DNA of 64,000 bases from Cristatella mucedo (taxonomy: Eukaryota; Bryozoa; Phylactolaemata; Cristatellidae): assembly GCA_009760855.2 (NCBI GenBank), contig WPIO01000006.1, forward strand, positions 4,066,001 to 4,130,000, given 5' to 3'. Of this stretch, positions 43,101 to 53,624 are shown piece by piece. The translations under genes and the position numbers were made by a program. A model generated the notes under the pieces. That model was not told where the DNA came from. It did no database searches and saw only the letters and a program-made list of their open reading frames with translations. Each line of letters starts with the position of its first letter. Position 1 is the first letter of the stretch.

Positions 43101-44450
43101 ACTGGTTTGGGATAAGAATGTGAAGCCAGAGATGTCTTGAACGGTGAAGAACTTGCCTTCCCACTGTGTTCAGCGTTTCAATGCCGAGCCCGTCACGACC
43201 GAGTGTGTGTGGCTTCTTTTGCGAGCCACTATTGTTTTCTTAGCACTCTTACATAGCTTCCGAGTGAGTCATGAACGGTGCTGGTCGAGTGAGCTGAATC
43301 TAATACTGCACACCATGCATCTGGTCTCGTTTGATTCATGGGCCGCTTTACCGTTCTCGTCTCTACAACATTTACTTACCAAAACCGGACACGTGGCATC
43401 TTCAGCAGCTGATGCAATTGTTGGAATCTCTTTGGTTGGTCACTGGTTTGGGATAAGAATGTGAAGCCAGAGATGTCTTGAACGGTGAAGAACTTGCCTT
43501 CCCACTGTGTTCAGCGTTTCAGTGCCGAGCCCGTCACGACCGAGTGTGTGTGGCTTCTTTTGCGAGCCACTATTGTTTTCTTAGCACTCTTACATAGCTT
43601 CCGAGTGAGTCATGAACGGTGCTGGTCGAGTGAGCTGAATCTAATGCTGCACACCATGCATCTGGTCTCGTTTGATTTATGGGCCGCTTTACCGTTCTCG
43701 TCTCTAAAGCATCTACTTACCAAAACCAGACACGTGGCATCTTCAGCAGCTGATGCAATTGTTGGAATCTCTTTGGTTGGTCACTGGTTTGGGATAAGAA
43801 TGTGAAGCCAGAGATGTCTTGAACGGTGAAGAACTTGCCTTCCCACTGTGTTCAGCGTTTCAATGCCGAGCCCGTCACGACCGAGTGTGTGTGGCTTCTT
43901 TTGCGAGCCACTATTGTTTTCTTAGCACTCTTACATAGCTTCCGAGTGAGTCATGAACGGTGCTGGTCGAGTGAGCTGAATCTAATGCTGCACACCATGC
44001 ATCTGGTCTCGTCTGATTTATGGGCCGCTTTACCGTTCTCGTCTCTAAAGCATCTACTTACCAAAACCAGACACGCGGCATCTTCAGCACCTGATGCAAT
44101 TGTTGGAATCTCTTTGGTTGATCACTGGTTTGGGATAAGAATGTGAAGCCAGAGATGTCTTGAACGGTGAAGAACTTGCCTTCCCACTGTGTTCAGCGTT
44201 TCAATGCCGAGCCCGTCACGACCGAGTGTGTGTGGCTTCTTTTGCGAGACATCATTGTTTTTTTAGCACTCTTACATAGCTTCCGAGTGAGTCATGAACG
44301 GTGCTGGTCGAGCGTGCTGAATCTAATGCTGCACACCATGCATCCGGTCTCGTCCGATTTATGGGCCGCTTTACCGTTCTCGTCTCTAAAACATTTACTT
44401 ACTACGGTTTTGGATAAGAATGTGAAGCCAGAGATGTCTTGAACGGTGAA
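37148..44450 (+). repeat. 341-bp satellite array, 21 units plus edge pieces
   Basis: Tandem units start at about 37349, 37690, 38031, 38372, 38713, 39054, 39395, 39735, 40076, 40416, 40757, 41098, 41439, 41781, 42121, 42462, 42803, 43144, 43485, 43826 and 44167, so the period is 341 bp with occasional 1-bp indels. A diverged partial unit (37148-37348) precedes them. The last unit has an internal deletion near 44404. Identity between units is very high. Each unit keeps a plus-strand open frame of about 106 codons that begins right after a TGA with a GTG codon and ends at 'agaatgTGA'. Units with indels (39395, 40076, 41439, 41781) have altered frames. Confidence 0.97.
38031..38351 (+). other. 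Representative satellite open frame (repeated 21 times)
   Basis: Typical frame of one unit. Its parts include ECVWLLLRATIVFLALLHSF (a possible membrane-spanning stretch), SHERCRSSELNLMLHTMHLV and ADAIVGISLVGHWFGIRM. The first ATG is at about codon 53, so a conventional start would give only about 54 residues. The period 341 is not a multiple of three, so successive units are in different frames. The openness is most simply inherited from one ancestral unit by amplification. Translation is not supported; an exon of a spliced transcript is possible but not shown. Confidence 0.3.
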
Positions 44451-44960
44451 GAACTTGCTTCCCCACTGTGTGCATCGTTTCAGTGCCGAGCCCGACACGA
44501 CCGAAGGTGTGAGGTTTCATTCGCGAGCCATTTTTGTTTTCTTAGCACTCTCACGTTGCTTCGGAGTGAGTCTCTAATGGTGAAGGACTTGCTTCTCCAT
44601 TGTGTGCAGTGTTTAACTATCGAACCTGTCACGACCAAGTGTGTGATGCTTCATCCACGAGCCATTATTGTTTTTTTGGATTCTCATATAGCTTCCGAGT
44701 GTGTGTGGCTTCATTCGCGAGCCATTCTTGTTTTCTTAGCACTCACACATTGCTTCGGAGTGAGTCTTGAACCGTGAAGAACTTGCGTTTCCATTGTGGG
44801 CAGCGTTTTAATACAGAACTCGTCACGACTAACCGTCTTTGGCGAGCCATCCTTGTTTTCCTGGCACTCTCACACTGCTTCGTAGTGAGTCTTGAAGGAA
44901 GGAGATCTTGCTTGCTTTCGCGAGCCTTTCTTGTTTTCCTCCCAGTTGCAAGCTTCTTCA
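44440..44960 (+). repeat. Degenerate ~140-bp ancestral repeat units
   Basis: Directly after the array, diverged short units repeat 'gtgaagaacttgc', 'ccattgtgtgcag', 'cgtcacgac', 'cgcgagccat.cttgttttc' and 'ttcggagtgagtct' about every 120-190 bp (44447, 44580, 44700, 44773 and 44885). They correspond only to the first ~137 bp of the 341-bp unit and lack its remaining ~204 bp. They look like an older form of the repeat. Confidence 0.8.
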
Positions 44961-45349
44961 GTGTGGTCCTGTGGTTCGACGCTCATTCAGTCGTAACCAT
45001 CGAAGATGTCTCGGACCTAGATTATATGTGTGTCCCATGCATCGCTTTGTCGAGGACATATGATCTGTCTAGCCCTTCTTGGTCGTTCCCCTCGTGTGCT
45101 TACTGGCCAATTGTCAGTCATTGAAACAGCTTAATTCGGGCACTGGTGTCACCGGTGATTTCCTTATTAGCTGCGGTTTGCTGCCTGTGCAGACGAGTGC
45201 ACGCGCCTGTGGCAAGGAACACTGCTAATGCAATTGCTAGCTTAGCCTTTGCTTTGAGCTGGCTAATGCTTCGCTCAAAGCTGTGCGAATTTAATCCCTT
45301 GTCTGAGATTCTGGCTTGATTTTTTTGACCCTTGCCGGAAGTTCGACTT
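44961..45349. other. No gene recognised
   Basis: Mixed sequence after the satellite. A frame continuing to 45124 is unidentified. Confidence 0.4.
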
Positions 45350-45612
45350 CACTAAGAGGCTGTGATGGCCACTATGACACCTTAATCGCTGTAAAAATGC
45401 GCTGGCTGAATTTGCTGAATTAGCAAACCTTTATGTTGATCCGTTGTGGTACGCGTCAATTCTCGTGCTGCCATATGAGTTTGAAGCAACTTTTTTTGTG
45501 ATACATAGACATTATTTTGTACCTGTAAAAATAGCCCCTATACATAGTTCATATCAAGGATTGCCTTCCTGTTTCTTAAGTTTGCTTGCATACGAAGGTT
45601 GTTTATTCAACT
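45350..45612 (+). repeat. Direct repeat, copy 1
   Basis: Matches 46458-46705: 'ggctgtgatggccactatgacacc', then 'ttaatcgctgta', 'gtgctgccata', 'tttgtacctg', 'aatagcccctata', 'atatcaag.attgcc' and 'caagtttgc'. Both copies keep an open frame with related residues (YFVPVKIAPI here, FFVPAIIAPI there). Confidence 0.8.
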
Positions 45613-45650
45613 CGTACATCACAAGCAAGCGATGTTCACTTAGAAAGTTG

Positions 45651-45664
45651 TTATATATATATAC

Positions 45665-45748
<84 letters not shown>
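45651..45748. repeat. (TA)n / TATAC microsatellite
   Basis: About 98 bp of TA with regular 'atac' interruptions. Forms long self-complementary sequence. Confidence 0.97.
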
Positions 45749-46457
45749 GCATACTAATAAGTTCTGGCCAGAGTCGGTCCGTCACACACCGTCGCCAAAG
45801 TTTCGAGTCGCCAAAGTTTCGAGCCACCTCGCTAGGGTTCATGCTCTGGCTAAAGCAGAATCGCCCGATCGCAGCCGTTCTGCCCTTCTGGGAAAATGGC
45901 CGTTCAGCTTGTTTTCGCTTGGCTAGTTGTGAGGCAGCAGAATCTAATTAAACATTTCCAGTTGCGGCTGCGGAAGGCTGGAATTATTTGATGTGCCTTA
46001 CTGAAGAGAAAAATCTGGAGACTGAAGGGCTAGAGAAAGAGAGTTCTGACCTTCCGATTTAAGGTGATGCGAAGATTCGAAGTTCCCATTAAATAACATT
46101 TAATTGTGCAATTTCCTTGAAGCACGAGTCCGCACGAGTCGGCGGCGCCGGTAATTTCTGCCGCCTTGTGAGCGACTCCAGCCACTGTGGCAACGGCTCG
46201 GAACCAAACAGCTGCTAGTGAACCGTAAGCAAATTGCAAAGGACCCAGGGCTTAAGTAGCATGCTGACACCTGATTGGCTGTACTCGGGAAGCTCGGCCA
46301 AGCCGCACAGCAGCCTATCATTGCCTTTGAGGCGGTTATGGAAGGGCTTGAACGATTCGCAGCTTAAAGCACATGCAGCCTGGACCTGACTCGATACGTT
46401 TGACTCACGTCGTCAGTTTGAGTCGTGCAAGTGGCTGTCCTTTAGTATAGCCACTTG
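45749..46457. other. No gene recognised
   Basis: 'tcgccaaagtttcgag' is tandemly duplicated at 45792-45823. A GC-rich stretch with CCAAT/ATTGG-type boxes lies at 46120-46320; promoter-like at most. Confidence 0.4.
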
Positions 46458-46705
46458 CAAGAGGCTGTGATGGCCACTATGACACCTTAATCGCTGTACA
46501 AATGCGACTGCTGAATAAGCAAACCGTTATATTTATTTTTCATGGGACACTTGAATTCTAGTGCTGCCATAGGAATATTGAGCTACTTGTATGTGAAACA
46601 TGGGCACTTTTTTGTACCTGCAATAATAGCCCCTATATGTTTTTTATATCAAGAATTACCTACCCGTGTTTCAAGTTTGCAGCCTGACTACTTTATTGTA
46701 TTCTC
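46458..46705 (+). repeat. Direct repeat, copy 2
   Basis: Partner of 45350-45612, about 1.1 kb downstream in the same orientation. Immediately followed by a pyrimidine-rich tract and the candidate exon at 46745. Confidence 0.8.
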
Positions 46706-46744
46706 ATTTCCAGGTTTCTATATATCTATATATATTCATTCCAG

Positions 46745-46984
46745 TTGCAGTCCGAAAGAATTTTTCTGTGCCAGAAAAATAACAGAGGCCTTTTTCAAGT
46801 GCAGTCTCAAGCCGACCGAAGCTTTACTAAGGAAATCAAGGAACTAGCTAATGCTTTAATTGTACATCGCAAGTGCGATCACAATGTCCCCCACGATGAC
46901 TTAAGAGGCATGCAGCTGTCGGAAGCAGCTGCATCGATTATTGACCGCTTGCCCGTCCGCTTGATAGATTGTCACCTCTTGTAG
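46745..46984 (+). CDS. Candidate terminal exon, unidentified
   Basis: After 'tatatattcattccag' an open segment of 79 codons runs to TAG. It contains SFTKEIKELANALIVHRKCD and DLRGMQLSEAAASIIDRLPV. The balance of charged and helical residues and the acceptor make a last exon plausible. Its neighbour upstream, the duplicated 45.35/46.46-kb segment, may be intronic. Product unknown. It could also be a transposon protein remnant. Confidence 0.3.
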   Translation: MQSERIFLCQKNNRGLFQVQSQADRSFTKEIKELANALIVHRKCDHNVPHDDLRGMQLSEAAASIIDRLPVRLIDCHLL

Positions 46985-48383
46985 GCGTGCGGAATTGGGT
47001 TTTAACTTGGCTTCACTAGTGGACGAATTCCACTCGGGAAAACCGGTTGGCCTGTGGCAGTGACCTAATGTCCAAGAAAGGTCATGCAGATGCATTCTAC
47101 GGCTTGCTGTCTGCTGGTCCGATGGATGCTATAACCCAAGAACAGACCCGAAAACCTGGGTAACTGGCTGGTCTGCTGACAATACGTCATCGTTTCATTA
47201 TCAAAATACGAAATTAAAAGTACGTATAGAGCACCGAATTTGAGAGCATCGTTTGCATGGCAACCATAGGACCCGTTGCATGTTTTTAACGTTCTTGCCC
47301 CTGGCTAGGAGTAAGAGACATCCTGCTGCAAGGCTTTAGTCCATGAATAACATATCGCGAAAGAATAGAATACCAGGATAGAACTGCTAGTCTACGACCC
47401 TGTGAAGAAAAGGGGTTTCCGAAAACTTCAAATGAGGGCACCTTACCTGTGCTAAGCTTGTACCTTGAAGAGGCTGACCAGGCTTCTGACTAGGTATACT
47501 TTATTTAGGGATATAGAATATTAAGGATTAACAGACGAATATAAGCACGTGGTCATATGGAGCTCGGAATGGCGTGCTTTATTTTGATATCAACCCGACT
47601 ATTAAAAATTGAGGTCTCAGTTTTTCTTGCTCCAAAAAAAATTAATACTGTATTTCACTGTTTCTTTGCATTTGGGAATAGTTAACCATTCATTTATATG
47701 GCATTGAAGTGTAATGCTCGTTAAAAGCATGTCAGATAGTGGTGCTATGTATCAGGACTTGACTTTCCGAAGTTTTGAACGTTTACCTGCAGGTGCGACG
47801 ATAGAAGAATACACGAATTCAGGATCTCCAACACAGAGTTTATTCAGCAAAGAGTCAATTGCTGCCAGCATGGACTAAATTCATGTTCGGCTGCACTTTG
47901 AACACTGTGAAATTCTATCACCTGAAATAACCTTCAAACTTGCTAGCCCGAAAAATGTAAATGACTTTGATTCTTGTTATGCTGGATGACTTATGCTTCA
48001 CCATTAGGTCCAGGAATATAATCATGCTCACGCCGATCAAGTCGGTTTCAGAAATGAAGGATCGTAATAGAGGTTGAGTTTGAAATGTTTTAATAAATAT
48101 TTGTGAATTTGGAGTGTGGCATACCGGCTTTTCTATCTGTTTGTTACACGATTAATTTATATTGGCTGGCAATGCAGTAAAAGTTTCAGGACCCAACTGC
48201 CTCGACATAGTTTGTAACGAATGATAGCCAGAATGTGGCTTTGCTTGAACCTTTACAAAAACTAGCAAAGTCAGTAAGCATGCGAGGAGTATTTTAATGA
48301 CACACCACCAGGCATTCACGAACTGTCATTCAACAATAGTTGGAGATACACGGCTAAGGTTCAGCCCAACTAGATAGAAATAA
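46985..48383. other. No gene recognised
   Basis: About 1.4 kb of AT-leaning sequence without repeats of the window's families and without coding signals that I could see. Confidence 0.45.
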
Positions 48384-48500
48384 ATGAAATTAATTTGTAT
48401 AGTGCTATTTAAGAACTTAATCCCTATCCAGGCACTTGACATGTGCGGTGGGGAGGGTGGGCTTCAGCCCTGAACCACAGTGCCAAACCGGCGAGGCATT
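48384..48500 (-). mobile_element. SINE-A, diverged
   Basis: On the minus strand the head 'ccggtttggcactgtggttc', then 'cacatgtcaagtgcctggat', the hairpin-derived 'agggattaagttctta' and 'agcactatacaaattaattt'. The B box is degraded. It is older than the 25.95-kb copy. Confidence 0.7.
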
Positions 48501-49082
48501 ACATCATTTAGGACCTGCGTTCTGGTTCTTTAACTGGATAGTTACAGTGAACATAAATTTAGCATGCACTGTGGCACTTTCTCAGAGAAATTAAAATTTT
48601 ATGATAAGTCTTAAGCTGAAGCAAGTTCACCTTTTTGTTGTAGCATGCACGCAGCAAGCATTATAAGCTCATCAGGTACGATTCGCATAAATCTATATAC
48701 TGTGGTAGCAGTATAGTTTCAAATTTTGCATTCAAAAAGTCATGAAGCCTTATTAATCCTCGAACCTTGAAGTCAGTGGGTTACTGAAATGAATAGCTTT
48801 GGCTCAATCCTCTTCTTAATTCAAAGTTAATAGTGTCATCTAAGTCAACTACCAAGGTAAGAGACAAGCAGGAAATGTATAAAACAGCTGGGAGGGTCAC
48901 AAAAAGCAAATCTGCCCGCATACATTTTTACTAATTTTAATGTTTCATTTTGCTTGTTGGAATACTTGCAAGGTAAGATTATAAGCTGCGATATAAAAGA
49001 AAAACTTGTATTGGCATGGTTAACTAAGCTCAAGGCTACGGCACCCTTTGACCTCCAAGGCTTTGGTTAGTCTTAAAAAAAG
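48501..49082. other. No gene recognised
   Basis: AT-rich sequence without identified elements. Confidence 0.4.
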
Positions 49083-49250
49083 GGATATCATACTAGCTGA
49101 TTTACCAGCTTAATTTGTATAGCAATAGAAGATACTTTGCAGCTATCATCGCTTGCAGCAGTGATAACGGATCGCCCACAGCAAGATTCGAACGCAGGAT
49201 CTCAGGACCGGAAAGGTCGTGAAAAGCAACCACCTCAGCCATCACGGCTC
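49083..49250 (-). mobile_element. SINE-B, second member of a tandem dimer
   Basis: Minus-strand copy: head 'gtgagccgtgatggctgagg', B box 'gcgttcgaatcttgc', body with 'gcaagcgatgatagctgc', end 'taaatcagctagta'. Its head directly follows the T-run that ends the other copy. Confidence 0.82.
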
Positions 49251-49402
49251 ACCAAAAAAATACTAGCTGATTTAACAGCCTATTTTTTACAGCGACAGAA
49301 GAGCCATTATGGCTATCACCACCACTTGCAGCGGCTATACAGGATCGCTCGCATATGATTCGAACCCACTGCCTTACCTGGTGTGCCATCACGGCTCACC
49401 AA
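49251..49402 (-). mobile_element. SINE-B, first member of a tandem dimer
   Basis: Minus-strand copy: head 'gtgagccgtgatggcacacc', B box 'gggttcgaatcatatg', body 'ctgcaagtggtggtgatagc', end 'aaatcagctagtattttttt'. The A-to-B box interval is shortened. Read on the minus strand it precedes the 49083-49250 copy head to tail. Confidence 0.82.
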
Positions 49403-49439
49403 ATTCTGGTTTAGACTGCAGTGGGCAATCATTAAGTGC

Positions 49440-50090
49440 CCAATGCAAAGGCAAGTGATGATAATATAATAATTATGATGATAATACATTTGTATATCAC
49501 CCTCAGAGAACATATCTCTTTCTAGGCACTTTAAATTTGCTGCAAAGGAAGCACGATCGATTAGCATGCTCAATGACAACAAGCATAACATGGTTAAAGG
49601 TGACATGTACAGGGTCAGCATGCAAAATTGGTTACTAGCAGCAAGAGTGGTGTAGCGTGCTTAAGCATACCAAGTACGAGTCATGCGGACCCACGGACCC
49701 ACTAAACGCTGTGATAAATAGATGCGTTTTTAGCTTCTTTTAAATGTCAAGTCAGGGAATGTCGTAACGTCAGTTGGAAGTGAGTTCCAGGCTTTGGGAG
49801 CATACGAACTCAAGACACGGTCTCTAAACGATTTGAGGCTCGTACGAGGCGTGGATAAACGATTCGATACAGAAAAATGGGTGGTACGATGCTTAGCCTG
49901 GTGGGCCAGTAGATCTAATAGGTAGGCTGGAGCCAAAGAATGAAAAGTGAGTGACAGAACCTTGAAGTCAATGCGTTGCTTGACCGGGACGGGAGTCAGT
50001 GCAGGTCAACTAGAAGTGGTGTGCAGTGTGGCAACTGCGACGCTCATGACATACAAGCTAACGTGCAGAGTTTTGCACCAACTATAAGCG
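49440..50090 (-). mobile_element. L2/CR1-like LINE, 3' end
   Basis: On the minus strand the RT C-terminus is open over 49730-49936: LLAHQAKHRTTHFSVSNRLS, SFRDRVLSSYAPKAWNSL and PTDVTTFPDL, the consensus-like W-N-S-L-P block. The 3' UTR and hairpin ('agagatatgttctct') follow towards 49440 with an ATT-type tail. Upstream 'cacttctagttgacctgcac' corresponds to the 'LHWLP' region. Confidence 0.88.
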
Positions 50091-51000
50091 CCTGATTGCA
50101 CAGGCCGGTAAACCAGCAATCAGTGAGCCCGTTAAAGCTGCTCTGCCGCAATATAAAAGAAAATTGTAAATCAGCTAACTCCTCAAATTTAATTATTCTA
50201 TCTATCAATAAAAGAGAATACAAATTCGTATTAAAAGCAGAGCATCATACGGAATAAGACTTCCGCCTGAGTGTTGACACCCTCTGACTGCCTCCCTCCA
50301 GCAAGTACCACTTGTGGGGCCGGTGCGTCTGGCCCTATTTAAAGCGGCATGCATTTCCATGTATTTTGCAGCGACGAGCTTTTGCCCCCAGACGCGGCTA
50401 TAAAGCTGATGAGACCTGAACTGCTGGACGATATCGAGCCTTGTATTTAAGCACGTGAAATAGCCTCATATGCAATCTTTGATTTTCGAAGCCATGGAGA
50501 ATATTGTCGCAGTGCTGTGTCACTTACTTCCCCGCCTAAGTTTAATTTGCTCCGGCGTAATAAGCGCAGAGAATGCTGAAATCTGGAAAGGGGCGGGGTT
50601 CGAGTTCTTCAGCTAGAAAACGCATCTTGCTCACAGCATGCGGAAGTGATTGCCGCAACGGCTGTTGTGCCGCTAAGTAAATGAGGCTATTGAAGCAGCC
50701 AAGCTTGACCTAGCTTTAAATTACTCTATAGCAATGATTATAAGTCTTAAATTCTGACAAGAATGATTTTTGCACCACATCAGATAGATCTCTTGCGAGT
50801 CTATTTGAATTCAAGCTGTTAGCTCCAGACAAAAGGCAGTAGACTGTCAAAGGTGCCAGCCAACCAAGTTTCGTCGCATTCTGACTGCCAGGTTTCCTCA
50901 GAGTTATCGTCGAATACTGCCTGTCAAAGGCCACGACTGACACAGACAGATATTGTCACGCGTCTAAACTCTCTTCATCAAAAATATTTCTTACGAGCAG
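50091..51000. other. No gene recognised
   Basis: No family, splice or repeat signal found. The minus-strand frame at 50716-50943 is unremarkable. Confidence 0.45.
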
Positions 51001-51150
51001 CTTACTGCCTGTGAACTCGCTTCACTGAGTCATGGTCGTTTCGTCACTGAAAGCATTTCTGCGCCATCTTGCCGCTACACGGAAGAGGGCCATCTTGCCA
51101 TGTTACACAAGTTCGCCTTTTTGTTGCGTGACGGAGGGAAGCACGGAATT
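51000..51150 (+). repeat. Fragment related to the GC-rich dispersed repeat
   Basis: Shares 'gcgccatcttgccgc', 'ttgcgtgacggaggga' and the 'actgagtcat' context with 60735-60850, the left flank of the 60.9-kb GC-rich repeat, in the same order. Suggests that the family extends further 5' than its GC-rich core. Confidence 0.5.
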
Positions 51151-51837
51151 TCTCGCCCTAATTAGTAGAGATTATCAAATTGAAGATCGATCACACATTT
51201 TCCTATGACAAGTAACTTATTTACGTCGATCAATACTGAAAACTAGGTTGCTGACTCAGCATGGTCGTAATAGTTTACGGAGATTATTTACGGCTCCTGA
51301 TTTATAATCATTTGGAACTGGATTGATACTAGCATATGGCTTTGATCCCATGTTAAGACGTCATTAAGTTATAATTAATAATTAGGTTGTATATTTTATG
51401 GCTCGTTTACGAACCGCTGCGACCCTCTGGCCTTGCTGTGAGTACAACGAAGTAGCACCCTGAAACTATTACGATTGAGTTACGGGCAGTAGTGGTTACT
51501 AACTAGCATGCTTTGTTACTTTCGGTAGACTTGCCCAGAATTATTCCAAATGCTATGACTCATTTCGTTGTGATTCTGCAAGCAAGCCCCACCCGTATCG
51601 ATAGCGCTTCTGCTACGACTGGATCTGGTCGCGTGCACCGTGCACTACGAGGAAGACTGGTGTGAGCCGCTGCAAGCATTTGAAGCGTACACAACTAGTG
51701 GACGAACACACAATATAAATGAAGAGGTCCACATTTTTCAGCAGTATTTCACAGCTTTACGATTTAGAAAAAGACTTGGAAATGTATTCGCTACCTGACA
51801 TGACTTCAGTGCCGCGAATGAGGTTCAAAGTAAACGC
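51151..51837. other. No gene recognised
   Basis: Ordinary sequence; nothing identified. Confidence 0.45.
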
Positions 51838-51976
51838 GCTGGTCTGGCCCAGCGGTTAAGGTGCTCGGCCAGACCAAGGTCTGGCCAAGGTCATGGGCTC
51901 GAGCCCCGTGGCACGTGTGAAGTGCCTGAATAGAGATTTCGTTCTCCTAGGGTTTTATACAAATGAATTCTATTAT
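51838..51976 (+). mobile_element. SINE-A, near full length
   Basis: Plus-strand reference copy. A box 'tggcccagcggttaagg', B box 'gggctcgagccccg', then 'gtgtgaagtgcctgaataga' and 'gatttcgttctcctaggg' (hairpin partly decayed), ending 'ttatacaaatgaattctatt'. A 'ggtctggcc' motif is duplicated between the boxes. Box sequences and spacing show a tRNA-derived head. Confidence 0.88.
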
Positions 51977-53465
51977 CAAGATTCAGCAATCATTCGTGCG
52001 CAGCAACTGCAGAGCCCTCGCCGCTTTAGCTCGCTGCATGCAAGACTTGACTGAATGAGCTGGAGTTCTGTCACCCCGCGAGCTGGAGTGTCAATTAGTG
52101 GCCGGTAGCGTGAGACCCAGTCCCCGAAAAGATTTTACTTCAAGCACGCATCAGACCAAAGATGGGTTGTATGCTAACCGCAAAGAGTAGCCGATTCAAC
52201 AGCCTCATTTAAATAACCGCATGAGACCTCGACCTTAGTGCATAAGACCTTCAGTGGCGAAGTCCCTCAGCTCGAAGCGGCCAATGATGAACTGCTCGCT
52301 GCAGGACTCGTTCCCTCAACCGGAAGCGAAAGCACATCACCCTACAGGTGCAACAGCTAGGAGCTCAAAAGAGCGTCGAATGACGTCAAATTTCAATTGC
52401 GATTCCTTTTAAGGATCTTCAGCTCTACAAGCTGGCGAGCAACTGAGCTCCTGCTAGTCCTATCGGGCTCAGTTCTAATTAAGAAGTCGTGTAGGCACCC
52501 GCATTGTCTGCATTCAAACGACTTTTTATGCTGGCCTCGGAAATTATGCCAATGAGTGATTATTTTTAAAAGCTAAGCAAACGATCTTGCAGATTGCTGA
52601 ATGGTACTATTCATTAAGTTGACACCATTTAAAAAAATGAGTTGGTTGTGGTAGTCCCCGTTCAAAAAAATCAGTAGTTTAGTAACTTTTTATTTCTTTC
52701 CACTGGCATTAGGCTGACCGCCTGCTGATAAAAATCGTAGTGTATGTCTCGGTGAAAGCATGACAGACAGTACCATTGCATATCTAGACCGGACTTCCAC
52801 TACAGCATACGCTCAGTGGTCATAAAAGAGATTTATTTCTCTGACATTGCTATTTGCTAGAGAGATGTATTACTATTATACTATTACCAAAACTTACGAA
52901 AAACGTAGCCTTTTTGCACTCCAGCGTGTACAGTAAGCAAGCACTGCGACCTATTCTTATTATTAGCATTGACTTATGGGAGCTAACGATCACTTTGTCC
53001 CGTTATGCAACCGCGACATAACTACTTACCACCGGGCATGATCTTACAACGCGTTAGCCGCACTTTGAGGAGCTTGCTTCGCAAGTAACGGTCACGCTTC
53101 TGCAAGGATGAGATCGCGTTGTACACACTGTTCGTTGGAAGACAGTCCGTTATGAGCCGCTAAAAGCGCTTACAACAATATATTCCCACTGGAAAACGCA
53201 TCGTTACTAATGGGGTGCAGCGGATGCAGCATCCGGAAGTAGCTGCGAACTGGCAGAAGCGAACGTGGTGCCCGCAGAGGTCCTAGTTCGAGCAACCAAC
53301 GCCCGCCTAATGCCGACGAAGCCTCGTGCCTCGAAAAGGAGGCTAGCGGCTTTTGAGTTCAGCCCCGACGTGTCGCGCCGCTATGCCGATTGAAGCGGAA
53401 CAACAGGAGTGAGGAGCACCATTACAGTAAGCCAACAAGTCCTCATAGGCGGTGCGGAGAAGTCT
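51977..53465. other. No gene recognised; weak LINE-tail trace
   Basis: At about 52825-52890 'ataaaagagatttatttctct' followed by AT-rich repeats may be a decayed LINE hairpin. The remainder is unidentified. Confidence 0.4.
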
Positions 53466-53578
53466 GCTATGATGGTACAATAGGTAAGTTGCTGGTCAAA
53501 TCCTGCGGTGGGCGATCGTCTATGGCCGCCGCAAGCGGCGGTGATAGCCGTAAAGGCTCTTCAGTCTTTTTACAAAAT
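53466..53578 (+). mobile_element. SINE-B with internal deletion
   Basis: The head 'ctatgatggtacaataggta' runs almost straight into 'caaatcctgcggtgggcgat', so the region between A and B boxes is lost. The body 'ccgcaagcggcggtgatagc' is well kept. A TA microsatellite begins where the T-ended tail should be. Confidence 0.75.
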
Positions 53579-53582
53579 ATAA

Positions 53583-53586
53583 ATAC

Positions 53587-53619
<33 letters not shown>

Positions 53620-53624
53620 TATAA
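53583..53624. repeat. (TA)n microsatellite
   Basis: About 42 bp of TA with one 'gtat' interruption, at the 3' end of a SINE-B. Confidence 0.95.

Noticed and set aside
37349-44442. CRISPR-like or protein-repeat interpretation of the 341-bp array
   Set aside because: Units are contiguous with no unique spacers, and the period is not a multiple of three, so neither a CRISPR array nor one long repeat protein fits.
45444-45951. 160-codon frame running through the TA microsatellite
   Set aside because: The middle is a pure Tyr-Ile repeat from TA DNA; only the left part (the duplicated block) is of interest and is reported separately.
51838-51910. Possible genuine tRNA gene
   Set aside because: It has A and B boxes but no credible acceptor stem, and it continues into the SINE-A body and tail seen in other copies.
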